Source: Deltaproteobacteria bacterium (GTDB taxonomy: Bacteria > Desulfobacterota > Desulfarculia > Adiutricales > Adiutricaceae). Taken from it: a stretch of DNA of 51,239 nucleotides. Below, piece by piece: positions 9,189 to 16,159 of the stretch. Made by a program: the position numbers and the translations under genes. Position 1 is the first letter of the stretch. Each line of letters begins with the position of its first letter. A model generated the notes under the pieces. It was not told the DNA's origin. It saw only the letters and a program-made list of their open reading frames with translations, and did not search any database. The stretch covers positions 1 to 51,239 of the forward strand of contig JAISEL010000011.1 in the NCBI GenBank assembly GCA_031264185.1. The letters run 5' to 3'.

Positions 9189-10007
9189 CTATCCCGGGGC
9201 TCCGGCCACCGGCCCGAAACTTCGGACAATGGAGCCCACCAAAAGATTCCAGCCGTCCACTAAAACGAAAAGCATGAGTTTAAACGGCAAAGAGATCATT
9301 ACCGGCGGCAGCATCATCATGCCCATGGACAGAAGGACTGAGGCCACCACCATGTCAATGATCAGAAAAGGCATATAAAGAAGAAACCCGATTGTAAAAG
9401 CGGTTTTAAGTTCCGAAATAATAAAAGCCGGAATCAGGCTCATGGTCGGGACTTCGGCTTTATTCAACGGTTTGGGATCACCGGCAATCCTCATAAACAA
9501 AGCCAGATCCTTTTCCCTCGTCTGGAGAAACATAAATTCCCGGACCGGCTCCAAGGCCCGGCTGACGGCTTCCGTCTGGGTTATTTCGTTACTCATAAAG
9601 GGCTTGAAGGCCCGGTTCTCAATATCCCGCCAGACCGGAAGCATAAGGTAAAATGTCAAGAACAGAGCCAGACTGACGATGATTTGATTGGGCGGAGTCT
9701 GCTGGGTGCCCATGGCCTGCCGTAAAAAGCCGAAAACGACCACAATCCGGACAAATGAAGTCATCATGACCAGAATGGACGGAGCCAGAGCCAGAACAGT
9801 CAGCAGAAACAGGACATTTATCACCGTGGCCAGACGGTCGGAGTCATCGGCCTGATCCAGACTTAAGCTGATGGTCGGGATAGGGATCATATTGCCCGTC
9901 CCCCCGGTCTGGGCCGAAGCTGCGGCCGAAATGCCCCAGAGCGCCGAGGCGATGAGGAGAACCGGAATAAGCGGTTTAAAGGCTTTACGGAAATAATTCT
10001 GCTTCAT
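9189..10007 (-). CDS. fliP: flagellar export gate protein FliP
   Basis: This 272-residue protein starts with a cleavable signal peptide (LIPVLLIASALWGISAAASAQ), as FliP usually does. It then shows the conserved FLTVLALAPSILVMMTSFVRIVVVFGFLRQAMGTQQTPPNQ block and a C-terminal membrane hairpin (GFLLYMPFLIIDMVVASVL, MGMMMLPPVMISLPFKLMLFV). FliP pentamers form the export gate core with FliR and FliQ. The gene is 27 bases after fliO. Confidence 0.97.
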   Translation of the reverse strand: MKQNYFRKAFKPLIPVLLIASALWGISAAASAQTGGTGNMIPIPTISLSLDQADDSDRLATVINVLFLLTVLALAPSILVMMTSFVRIVVVFGFLRQAMGTQQTPPNQIIVSLALFLTFYLMLPVWRDIENRAFKPFMSNEITQTEAVSRALEPVREFMFLQTREKDLALFMRIAGDPKPLNKAEVPTMSLIPAFIISELKTAFTIGFLLYMPFLIIDMVVASVLLSMGMMMLPPVMISLPFKLMLFVLVDGWNLLVGSIVRSFGPVAGAPG

Positions 10008-10034
10008 TTTCGGCTGACCAATTAACTTAGTTAT

Positions 10035-11255
10035 CTAACGCCGGCGATCAGGAGGAACGTCCAGATCCAGATCTAAAAACTCATCATTGGCCTCAGGGCC
10101 GGTAAACGGCTCATCCTCTAAGGTCAGGGTAAAATCAGACAAAGAATCGTCTTCACGGCCGGAAACCGGTGAACTGAGGCGCTGATCTAAAATAGTCAGC
10201 GGTTCCAGTTCGATTGGCTCAGGCAGGCGGACTGATTCTGTTTTCAGGCTTTCATCAAGCCGGACCAGGTCCGGAACTGCTGCCGGAACTGCCGGGGCCG
10301 GGGGCTGGCGGAACCGGACCGGCTGAACCGGCTGAACCGGTTCGGCCGGAGGCGGAGTCTCTATTGTCTGAATCGGCTCTGTCGGCTGAACGGCCCGAGC
10401 TGCCTGAGCCGCTTGAACCGGCAGAACCGGCTGGGCCGGCTGTAGCTGCTTTTCAAATATTTCCGGCGGCGCCGGCGCCGGTTTAGGCTTTTTGCCAGGG
10501 GGAGTTTTAGGCGGCCGTTTGGCCGGTCTGACTTCCTCAGGTTCCGTAAAAGGCTGAGGCGGCAAATCCCGGAAAGGCTCGTCTTCCTCAAGCAGAGGCC
10601 ACTGCCCTAAAGCGGTCAGCCTGTCCTGGGTCACCCCGACTACCAGAAGCTGTCCGTCAACTTCCACCGCCGCCAGGTACCGGCGGGAATCTAAAGCCAG
10701 CGTGCCCCTAAGAGTAAAGGTCTGATCGCCCCGGAAAGACCGGCCCTTAACCACACGGCTGAGAAGTTTCAGAAAAATCAGAAGCAGGGCCAGAACCAGA
10801 ATAAAGGCCCCGGCGGCCTTTATAAGATTCATTGATGAGCCGTCAAAACCGGCGAAAAAGTCTGATTTGGCCGGCACCGGAACAGCCGGACCGGCTGACC
10901 GGGGCTGGGGCGGACCGGCCGCAGCCGCAGGCGGCGCAATGATCGGACTTGAGGCGGCCGGCGGCTGGCTGACCGGTTCCGCAGGCGGTCCGGAAGTCTG
11001 GACTGAGGTCTGACTCTGACCGGCCGTTTCATCAGCTGCCTGGGCGGCGGCATCCCGGACAGTACCGTTCACTCCGCCTATGGGCGGAGGCGGCAGAGTC
11101 TGAACTCCGGGCGGCAGAGGAATCGGAGGCGGCAGAGGAGGTTCCAGGTTTTCTGAGGTCACCGGCTCGCCGGACTCAAACTGGGCTTCAGCCCCTGAAC
11201 CTGATAAAAAAACGGTTCCCAGGACGATAAGCCCCCACAGTAAAACAGTGCGCAT
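10035..11255 (-). CDS. fliO: FliO-like export gate assembly protein with a Pro-rich extension
   Basis: This 406-residue protein has an N-terminal signal segment (about 1-24), a long Pro/Ala-rich periplasmic stretch, one membrane segment at about 143-165 and the FliO core (GRSFRGDQTFTLRGTLALDSRRYLAAVEVDGQLLVVGVTQDRLTAL). A Pro/Glu/Gln-rich cytoplasmic tail ends in an acidic DEFLDLDLD sequence. FliO helps FliP assemble. Typical FliO proteins are 100-250 residues, so both low-complexity arms are long. The call rests on the core sequence and on its place between fliN and fliP. The DEFLDL motif recurs in the FliL-like protein at 341-1795. Confidence 0.85.
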   Translation of the reverse strand: MRTVLLWGLIVLGTVFLSGSGAEAQFESGEPVTSENLEPPLPPPIPLPPGVQTLPPPPIGGVNGTVRDAAAQAADETAGQSQTSVQTSGPPAEPVSQPPAASSPIIAPPAAAAGPPQPRSAGPAVPVPAKSDFFAGFDGSSMNLIKAAGAFILVLALLLIFLKLLSRVVKGRSFRGDQTFTLRGTLALDSRRYLAAVEVDGQLLVVGVTQDRLTALGQWPLLEEDEPFRDLPPQPFTEPEEVRPAKRPPKTPPGKKPKPAPAPPEIFEKQLQPAQPVLPVQAAQAARAVQPTEPIQTIETPPPAEPVQPVQPVRFRQPPAPAVPAAVPDLVRLDESLKTESVRLPEPIELEPLTILDQRLSSPVSGREDDSLSDFTLTLEDEPFTGPEANDEFLDLDLDVPPDRRR

Positions 11256-11272
11256 AATCTCTCCTGGGTCAG

Positions 11273-11704
11273 TCAGTTCAGACTCTTGACCCGTTCCATG
11301 GGACTGACAATATCCGTGACCCGGACTCCGAACTTGTCGTTGACCACGACCACTTCGCCTCTGGCCACCAGTTTGCCGTTGACAAATATCTCCAAAGGTT
11401 CGCCGGCCAGTTTGCTGAGTTCGATAACCGAACCCTGGCCCAACTGCAGAAGGTCGTTGATAACCATTCTGGTCCGGCCGAGTTCCACCGAAATTTCCAG
11501 AGGGATGTCCAGAATAAAATCCAAAGGCCGGGCCGCTCCGTCCGCTGCCGGAGGCGGGGGGCCGAAAGGACTGTCTCCCGGTCCGGATTCGCCGGCCGGA
11601 ACCGCCGTAGGACCAGGATCGCCCCAGTCCTGGGCCAGACCGGGATCATCGGACATCAGGCGGTCGAGATCGCTTTGAGTCAGATTGGGTTTGTCGTCAG
11701 CCAT
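11273..11704 (-). CDS. fliN: flagellar C-ring switch protein FliN
   Basis: This 143-residue protein has the SpoA (surface presentation) domain in its C-terminal half ([71 protein letters not shown]). FliN forms the lower C-ring and helps set rotation direction and export. The N-terminus [10 protein letters not shown] (8-17) looks like the CheY-binding motif of FliM (LTQEEVDALL in the neighbouring gene), joined by a Pro/Gly linker. The gene lies 31 bases after fliM. Confidence 0.95.
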   Translation of the reverse strand: MADDKPNLTQSDLDRLMSDDPGLAQDWGDPGPTAVPAGESGPGDSPFGPPPPAADGAARPLDFILDIPLEISVELGRTRMVINDLLQLGQGSVIELSKLAGEPLEIFVNGKLVARGEVVVVNDKFGVRVTDIVSPMERVKSLN

Positions 11705-11735
11705 GGGTCACTCCCAAGCACGCCTTAACGGCTAA

Positions 11736-12725
11736 TTAATCCTCCCAGATACGGGGGGCGATGTCACTCTGAATCTTGACAGCCTTCTGGCCTCTGGAGG
11801 AACCTATGAAGACCTTAAACTTAGGGACACCTTCGACGTTGACATCCAGGGGCTCATGGACATCGTGCTTAAGCATGATCACGTCCCCTATAGCCAGATT
11901 CATAAGCTCCTCGGCCGTAATGGTTGTCCGGCCCATCTCAACTACCAGATTGACTTCCGCTTCCCTGACCCGTTCGATAAAACGGGAAATCCAGGCCGTA
12001 TCGACTTCCAGCTGATCGCTTTGAAACCCGGCGTAGAGTTTGGAGCGGATGGGCTCAATGGTGGCATACGGCAGACAGACAATCAAAGTCCCGACAGTCT
12101 GTTCCAGCTCCACCTCAAATTTTACGACCAAAACCACTTCCGTCGGGGCCACCACCGAAGCGAACTGGGGGTTGGTCTCGCCCCGCACGTAGCTTAAGGT
12201 CAAGGGATGGACCGGGTTCCAGGCCTTTTCCAGATCGTCCAGGGCCATTTTGATGACTTTAGTCACCAGTCTGGACTCAATGGGGGTAAAGTCGCGGCCT
12301 TCAACTTTAATATAGCCCCGTCCGCTGCCGCCGAAGAAACTGTCGACCAGGTTAAAAACAAGCTTGGTTTCAATGACAATAATGGCATGGCCTCTCAGAG
12401 GCTCCGCCTTGAATATATGAAGGCTGGTCGGCACCGGCAGTCCCCGCATGAACTCCCCGAACTTGACCATGTTGATGGAAAAAGCCGAGATGTCAATGAC
12501 TTTTCTTAAGGCCGTAGACATAGTCTGACGGAAGAAGCGGGCAAAACGGTCGTTAATGATCTCCAGAGTCGGCATGCGGCCGCGGATGATCCGATCCTGA
12601 TTAGTCAGATCATAACGCGTAATCCCGGACTGATCGGCTGTGTTGTTGGTTTCGGTTTCCACCTCACCGCCGCCCATGCCTTTTAAAAGGGCATCCACCT
12701 CTTCCTGGGTCAGTATTTTGGCCAT
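11736..12725 (-). CDS. fliM: flagellar C-ring switch protein FliM
   Basis: This 329-residue protein has normal FliM length. The N-terminal LTQEEVDALL (5-14) is the phospho-CheY-binding motif. The CheC-like middle domain includes GGSGRG and the C-terminal SpoA domain binds FliN. FliM transmits the chemotaxis signal to the motor. It is 42 bases after fliL, in the usual fliL-fliM-fliN order. Confidence 0.97.
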   Translation of the reverse strand: MAKILTQEEVDALLKGMGGGEVETETNNTADQSGITRYDLTNQDRIIRGRMPTLEIINDRFARFFRQTMSTALRKVIDISAFSINMVKFGEFMRGLPVPTSLHIFKAEPLRGHAIIVIETKLVFNLVDSFFGGSGRGYIKVEGRDFTPIESRLVTKVIKMALDDLEKAWNPVHPLTLSYVRGETNPQFASVVAPTEVVLVVKFEVELEQTVGTLIVCLPYATIEPIRSKLYAGFQSDQLEVDTAWISRFIERVREAEVNLVVEMGRTTITAEELMNLAIGDVIMLKHDVHEPLDVNVEGVPKFKVFIGSSRGQKAVKIQSDIAPRIWED

Positions 12726-12767
12726 AGTCCGACTCTCAAGGCAGGCCGCGAAAAATACGGCCCTGAT

Positions 12768-13403
12768 TTACTGGATAACGAAATCTGAATACTTGACTTT
12801 TTTGACCTTATTTTTACTCATAAAGTTATTGGTCCGGTTCAGAATCTGGCTGCGCAGCCTTTCCTTGCCGTCCATGCTTGAGATATCCTCAACCGACTGA
12901 CTGGACAGGAGCATTAAAATGCTGTCCTGGATATCGGACATCATGCGGTTAAGCTCATCGGCCCCGTCCTGGTTATCCACTTCCATGCCGACTGTAACTT
13001 TCAGAAACCGCCGGCCGGAAGGCTCATTTAAGTTGGTGGTAAAAGGCTTCAGCTCCACCGTAATGGGCCCGGCCGCCGGGGCGGCAGCTCCGGCTTCGGC
13101 CCCTCCCCCGCCGTGACCGCCGCCTGACGCAGCTCCTGCCTCGCCTCCGCCTTTAGTCGGGGCAACGATGGGCTCTTCTTCCTGATCCGGTTCGGCCTGC
13201 GCGGCCGGCTGCTGCTCGGAGGCCACAGTCGGAGCGGCCGGCGGAGCCATGAAAGTCTTTAAGGCAAAAAAGGCTCCGGCGCCGCCGACCGCCATGGCCG
13301 CTACGGCGATGATAACAATCTTCATTATTCCGCCGCCCTTACCGCCGGACGGCGACTCTTCCTGACTTTCCTTCTGGGTTTCTTTGGCTTTCTTCTCCGA
13401 CAT
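12768..13403 (-). CDS. fliL: stator-associated protein FliL
   Basis: This 211-residue protein has a membrane segment at about 27-48, a low-complexity Gly/Ala/Glu linker (70-115) and a periplasmic FliL domain (PITVELKPFTTNLNEPSGRRFLKVTVGMEVDN...IQDSILMLLSSQSVEDISSMDGKERLRSQILNRTNNFM...VKYSDFVIQ). FliL rings surround active stator units. It starts 5 bases after the end of the downstream motB gene, which supports a stator role. Confidence 0.93.
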   Translation of the reverse strand: MSEKKAKETQKESQEESPSGGKGGGIMKIVIIAVAAMAVGGAGAFFALKTFMAPPAAPTVASEQQPAAQAEPDQEEEPIVAPTKGGGEAGAASGGGHGGGGAEAGAAAPAAGPITVELKPFTTNLNEPSGRRFLKVTVGMEVDNQDGADELNRMMSDIQDSILMLLSSQSVEDISSMDGKERLRSQILNRTNNFMSKNKVKKVKYSDFVIQ

Positions 13404-13408
13404 AATTT

Positions 13409-14182
13409 CTATCCTTTCCAGGAACTCTGAGGAGGCTGATAAATGACGATCTCCAATCGGCTGTTCCTGGCTCCCTGAGCGGGATCTGCAGTCACCGGCC
13501 GGCTGCCGCCGAAGGCTCCCAGCCGAAAACGGCTGGCCGGCAGACCCAGACCTGTAAAATAATCCATAACTACTCTGGCTCTTTGGGCCGAAAGACGGTA
13601 AGCCAAAGCGGAGCTGCCCCCCTCCATTTCGGAGTCGGGGTTGGTGTAGGCGTCAACGCTGACCGGCCAGGACAGGCGGGCCAGCAGAGAGGCCATCTTC
13701 TGAAGAAGCGGCAGAGTCTCTTCCCTTAAAACCGCCGTGCCTTCCGGAAAAATGACGGCCTTGTCCCAGCGGATGACCAGACCTCTCTCGTCGCGGAAAA
13801 TGGAGACGGAATCTCTGACCTCCTGCTCCAGTTCCTGATAGTCAGGCTGGGAGGCGGGGTCGAGCTGAAAAATAGCCGCTTTCAGTTCCCGCTGATCCAG
13901 CATGACATCCGGAGGTATCCGGCTTAAGTTTTCAATCATCTCCACAACCGGGGCAATGAGCATGGGATTGCTGAAATCCAGAAGGCCCGGTCCTATGTCA
14001 TCCGGCGGAACGTCCTGGGAAAAAGCAATGTCCTGACCGCTCACGGCCAGGGATTTCGGATCAGTTGTGGTGATGGAAATGATTAAAACAAAAAAAGTCA
14101 GCAAAAGGGTGACCATGTCCGAGAAGGTCAGCAGCCAGCCCGGAGTGGTGCTGTCGCAGCTGTCCTCAGACCGGCGGGCCAT
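13409..14182 (-). CDS. motB: flagellar stator protein MotB (with the ion-binding Asp)
   Basis: This 257-residue protein has a single membrane helix (PGWLLTFSDMVTLLLTFFVLIIS) containing Asp22, the position of the ion-binding aspartate of MotB/PomB. A plug/linker region and a C-terminal OmpA-like peptidoglycan-binding domain follow (PVSVDAYTNPDSEMEGGSSALAYRLSAQRARVVMDYF...RLGAFGGSRPV). It overlaps the preceding motB paralogue (TGATG at 14182). It probably pairs with MotA (14994-15758) and possibly with the Asp-lacking paralogue. Confidence 0.93.
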   Translation of the reverse strand: MARRSEDSCDSTTPGWLLTFSDMVTLLLTFFVLIISITTTDPKSLAVSGQDIAFSQDVPPDDIGPGLLDFSNPMLIAPVVEMIENLSRIPPDVMLDQRELKAAIFQLDPASQPDYQELEQEVRDSVSIFRDERGLVIRWDKAVIFPEGTAVLREETLPLLQKMASLLARLSWPVSVDAYTNPDSEMEGGSSALAYRLSAQRARVVMDYFTGLGLPASRFRLGAFGGSRPVTADPAQGARNSRLEIVIYQPPQSSWKG

Positions 14183-14997
14183 CAGTAGACCTCCTCTTCT
14201 CCGCCGGGCTGTTCGGGCAGAATAAACTCAAATCCCTCAAAGTCAAAAAGCCTCTGTCCGCCGTCCAGGTCCCTCAATGCGCCGCTGACGGTGCCTGAAA
14301 AGTCTAAAACCAGATCAACCCGGTTATTTCTGGCCCTCCTGGCCGGAGTGTTGTTGGCCGCGACGGGTTTTTCCCCGCCGTAACCGTAAGCGGCCATGAT
14401 TCCCGGGGGCAGGCCTTCGCCGGCTAAAAACTCCAGAACCGACAGGGCCCGTTCCAGAGAAATATCCCAGTTGTCACCCAGACCCTCTGTCTGGGGCGGA
14501 AAGCTGTCCGTATGCCCCTCTATATTAATAGGTATCTGGGAAGTCCGCATGATCCGGGCAAAGGATCGGAGGGTTTCCTCGGCTTCGGGACTGATTTCCG
14601 CCGAATCGCCGTTAAATAAAAGATTGGACGATAAGGAGATTATTCTCTGGCCTTTGCTGTGAACTATTCTGGCCCTGTCATCCATTATACTGGGGGCCAG
14701 GATGGCTCGTATCTTGGCCATTTCCATATCCCTGACAACGCCTTTTCCGCCTAAATCGGCCTGATTGACAGCCAGCCCTTCCCTGGAGCCGCCGGCAATA
14801 AGACCACCGGCCGCAGTCCCGAAAGTCTGGCTGACCGAGCGGACAACTTTGCCGTAGCGGGTTTCATCAAAATTGGCCTTAGCGGTCAGCATGATGAAAA
14901 AAGTCAGGAGTATCAGCGAAATTGAGGTAAACAAGACCATGGTCGAGTCCTGGACCGGGGCTTCTTCTTCCTGTTTATTTTTAACCACGGCGGTCAC
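14182..14997 (-). CDS. MotB paralogue lacking the ion-binding Asp
   Basis: From the chosen GTG start the protein has 271 residues: one membrane helix (about 20-41) and a C-terminal OmpA-like peptidoglycan-binding domain (IPINIEGHTDSFPP...NWDISLERALSVLEFL...AYGYGGEKPVAANNTPARRARNNRVDLVL). Aligned on the shared TFF of the helix, Ser25 stands where the neighbour MotB has Asp22. The GTG at 14997 overlaps the motA stop as GTGA and sits directly before the expected N-terminus; a longer open frame to 15078 would lie inside motA and looks non-coding. It may form a mixed dimer with the next MotB. That is inference. Confidence 0.85.
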   Translation of the reverse strand: MTAVVKNKQEEEAPVQDSTMVLFTSISLILLTFFIMLTAKANFDETRYGKVVRSVSQTFGTAAGGLIAGGSREGLAVNQADLGGKGVVRDMEMAKIRAILAPSIMDDRARIVHSKGQRIISLSSNLLFNGDSAEISPEAEETLRSFARIMRTSQIPINIEGHTDSFPPQTEGLGDNWDISLERALSVLEFLAGEGLPPGIMAAYGYGGEKPVAANNTPARRARNNRVDLVLDFSGTVSGALRDLDGGQRLFDFEGFEFILPEQPGGEEEVY

Positions 14998-15758
14998 CGG
15001 AAAGCCGAAATACGGGCGGTCGGAGGTATGAAAGCATGAAGCTTCTGTTCGATGATCCGGGGATTGTCGCCCCGGCAAAGGGCTAAAATGCCCTGAACAA
15101 TCAGCTCCTTGACCAAAGTTTCAGCCCGGGAGCGGGCCCGCAGTTTCCCGGAAATAGGCACGAACACCACATTGGCTAATATGGCTCCGTAAAAAGTGGT
15201 GACTAAAGCCACGCTCATAGCCGGACCGATGGCGGACGGGTCATCCATCTGCTGGAGCATGGATATTAAGCCGATTAAGGTGCCCAGCATGCCGAAAGCC
15301 GGGGCAAAAGCCCCCATGGCCTGGAAAATATCGGCCCCCAGCCGATGCCGCGACTCCTGGAAAGCTATCTCCGTTTCCAGGATCTCCACGATAGCCTGAG
15401 GTTCCAGCCCGTCAACCGTCAGCTGGAGCCCTTTTTGAAGAAACTCGTCCGAGACTTCGAGAATGTCGTTCTCCAGGGATAAAAGGCCTTCCTTTCTGGC
15501 TTTGGCCGAAAAGGTGATGAATCCGGTAATGATGTCGCCCATGGTCACGGTTTTGGTCACAAACGCGTTTTTCAGAATGGCCAAAGTATTGAGACAATCC
15601 CGTAAAGGGTAATTAATCATGGTGGCGCAGGCTGTTCCCCCGACCACTATCAGAACGGACGGCAGATCGAGAAAAGCGCTGACGCCGACCCCCATATTTA
15701 TGGAGATGACCAGCAGGCCGACTGAAGACAATATGCCGATTACGGTTGCGACATCCAT
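14994..15758 (-). CDS. motA: flagellar stator protein MotA
   Basis: This 254-residue MotA/PomA-type protein has four membrane segments, with the conserved AFAPAFGMLGTLIGLISML block (ion-path proline) and a C-terminal pair of helices (AIGPAMSVALVTTFYGAILANVVFVPISGKL). It forms the pentameric ring around the MotB dimer and drives rotation. It is the first gene of the operon. A good AAGGTGA ribosome binding site precedes the ATG and a sigma-54 promoter lies about 80 bases upstream. Confidence 0.95.
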   Translation of the reverse strand: MDVATVIGILSSVGLLVISINMGVGVSAFLDLPSVLIVVGGTACATMINYPLRDCLNTLAILKNAFVTKTVTMGDIITGFITFSAKARKEGLLSLENDILEVSDEFLQKGLQLTVDGLEPQAIVEILETEIAFQESRHRLGADIFQAMGAFAPAFGMLGTLIGLISMLQQMDDPSAIGPAMSVALVTTFYGAILANVVFVPISGKLRARSRAETLVKELIVQGILALCRGDNPRIIEQKLHAFIPPTARISAFR

Positions 15759-15833
15759 GGGGGTTCACCTTGAAAAACTAATTGGACCGAAGATTTGGCC
15801 ATTCTGGCTCTAAAAAGACCCATGAAAATCTTT

Positions 15834-15852
15834 AGCAATTTATGTGCCCAAT
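15834..15852 (-). promoter_or_regulatory. sigma-54 promoter of the flagellar operon
   Basis: On the minus strand the sequence GGGCACATAAATTGCT matches the sigma-54 consensus TGGCAC-N5-TTGCW, with the exact 10-base spacing between the GG and GC elements and one mismatch. It is 76 bases upstream of the motA ATG, giving a leader of about 65 bases. Sigma-54 control of early and middle flagellar genes is common in polar-flagellated proteobacteria. An enhancer-binding protein site was not identified. Confidence 0.7.
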
Positions 15853-16108
15853 TTTAAGCTTTTTTTAATTTATCTCTCCCTTTTGGTTCAGCAGAAAAGG
15901 ACTGATTAACAGAAAAAAACATCTGTTAAGCTAAACAGCGGATTTTATTTGGTTTTCATACCAGGTTAAAACCCCGCTGTCCTCTTTTTCAGCCTGAGGG
16001 ATGACCCTCAGTTATTATATCACAATAGATCTATTGTGGCCAGTTTTAAAAGATTATCGCCTTTTGGAGCATTAACTTCCGGGTTCTTCACTTTTGAACC
16101 CAATGGTA
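15853..16108. other. intergenic region between motA and the M16 protease gene
   Basis: AT-rich stretch with no credible gene. It contains the hairpin CTGAGGG-ATGA-CCCTCAG at 15994-16011 and the short repeat TGTTAA near 15905 and 15925. It would hold the enhancer for the sigma-54 promoter if there is one. Confidence 0.4.
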
Positions 16109-16153
16109 AGAAAAAATAACCTATTGGCCGGACAAAATAATTTTCCGGCCAAT
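16109..16153 (-). terminator. intrinsic terminator of the M16 protease gene
   Basis: A 9-bp perfect stem (ATTGGCCGG at 16123-16131 and CCGGCCAAT at 16145-16153) lies a few bases after the stop codon of the protease gene. On the minus strand it is followed by a T-rich tail containing six T. Confidence 0.75.
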
Positions 16154-16159
16154 AAGAAC

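Noticed and set aside
15994-16011. CTGAGGG/CCCTCAG hairpin as a terminator
   Set aside because: No T run on the useful strand; the better terminator lies at 16109-16153.
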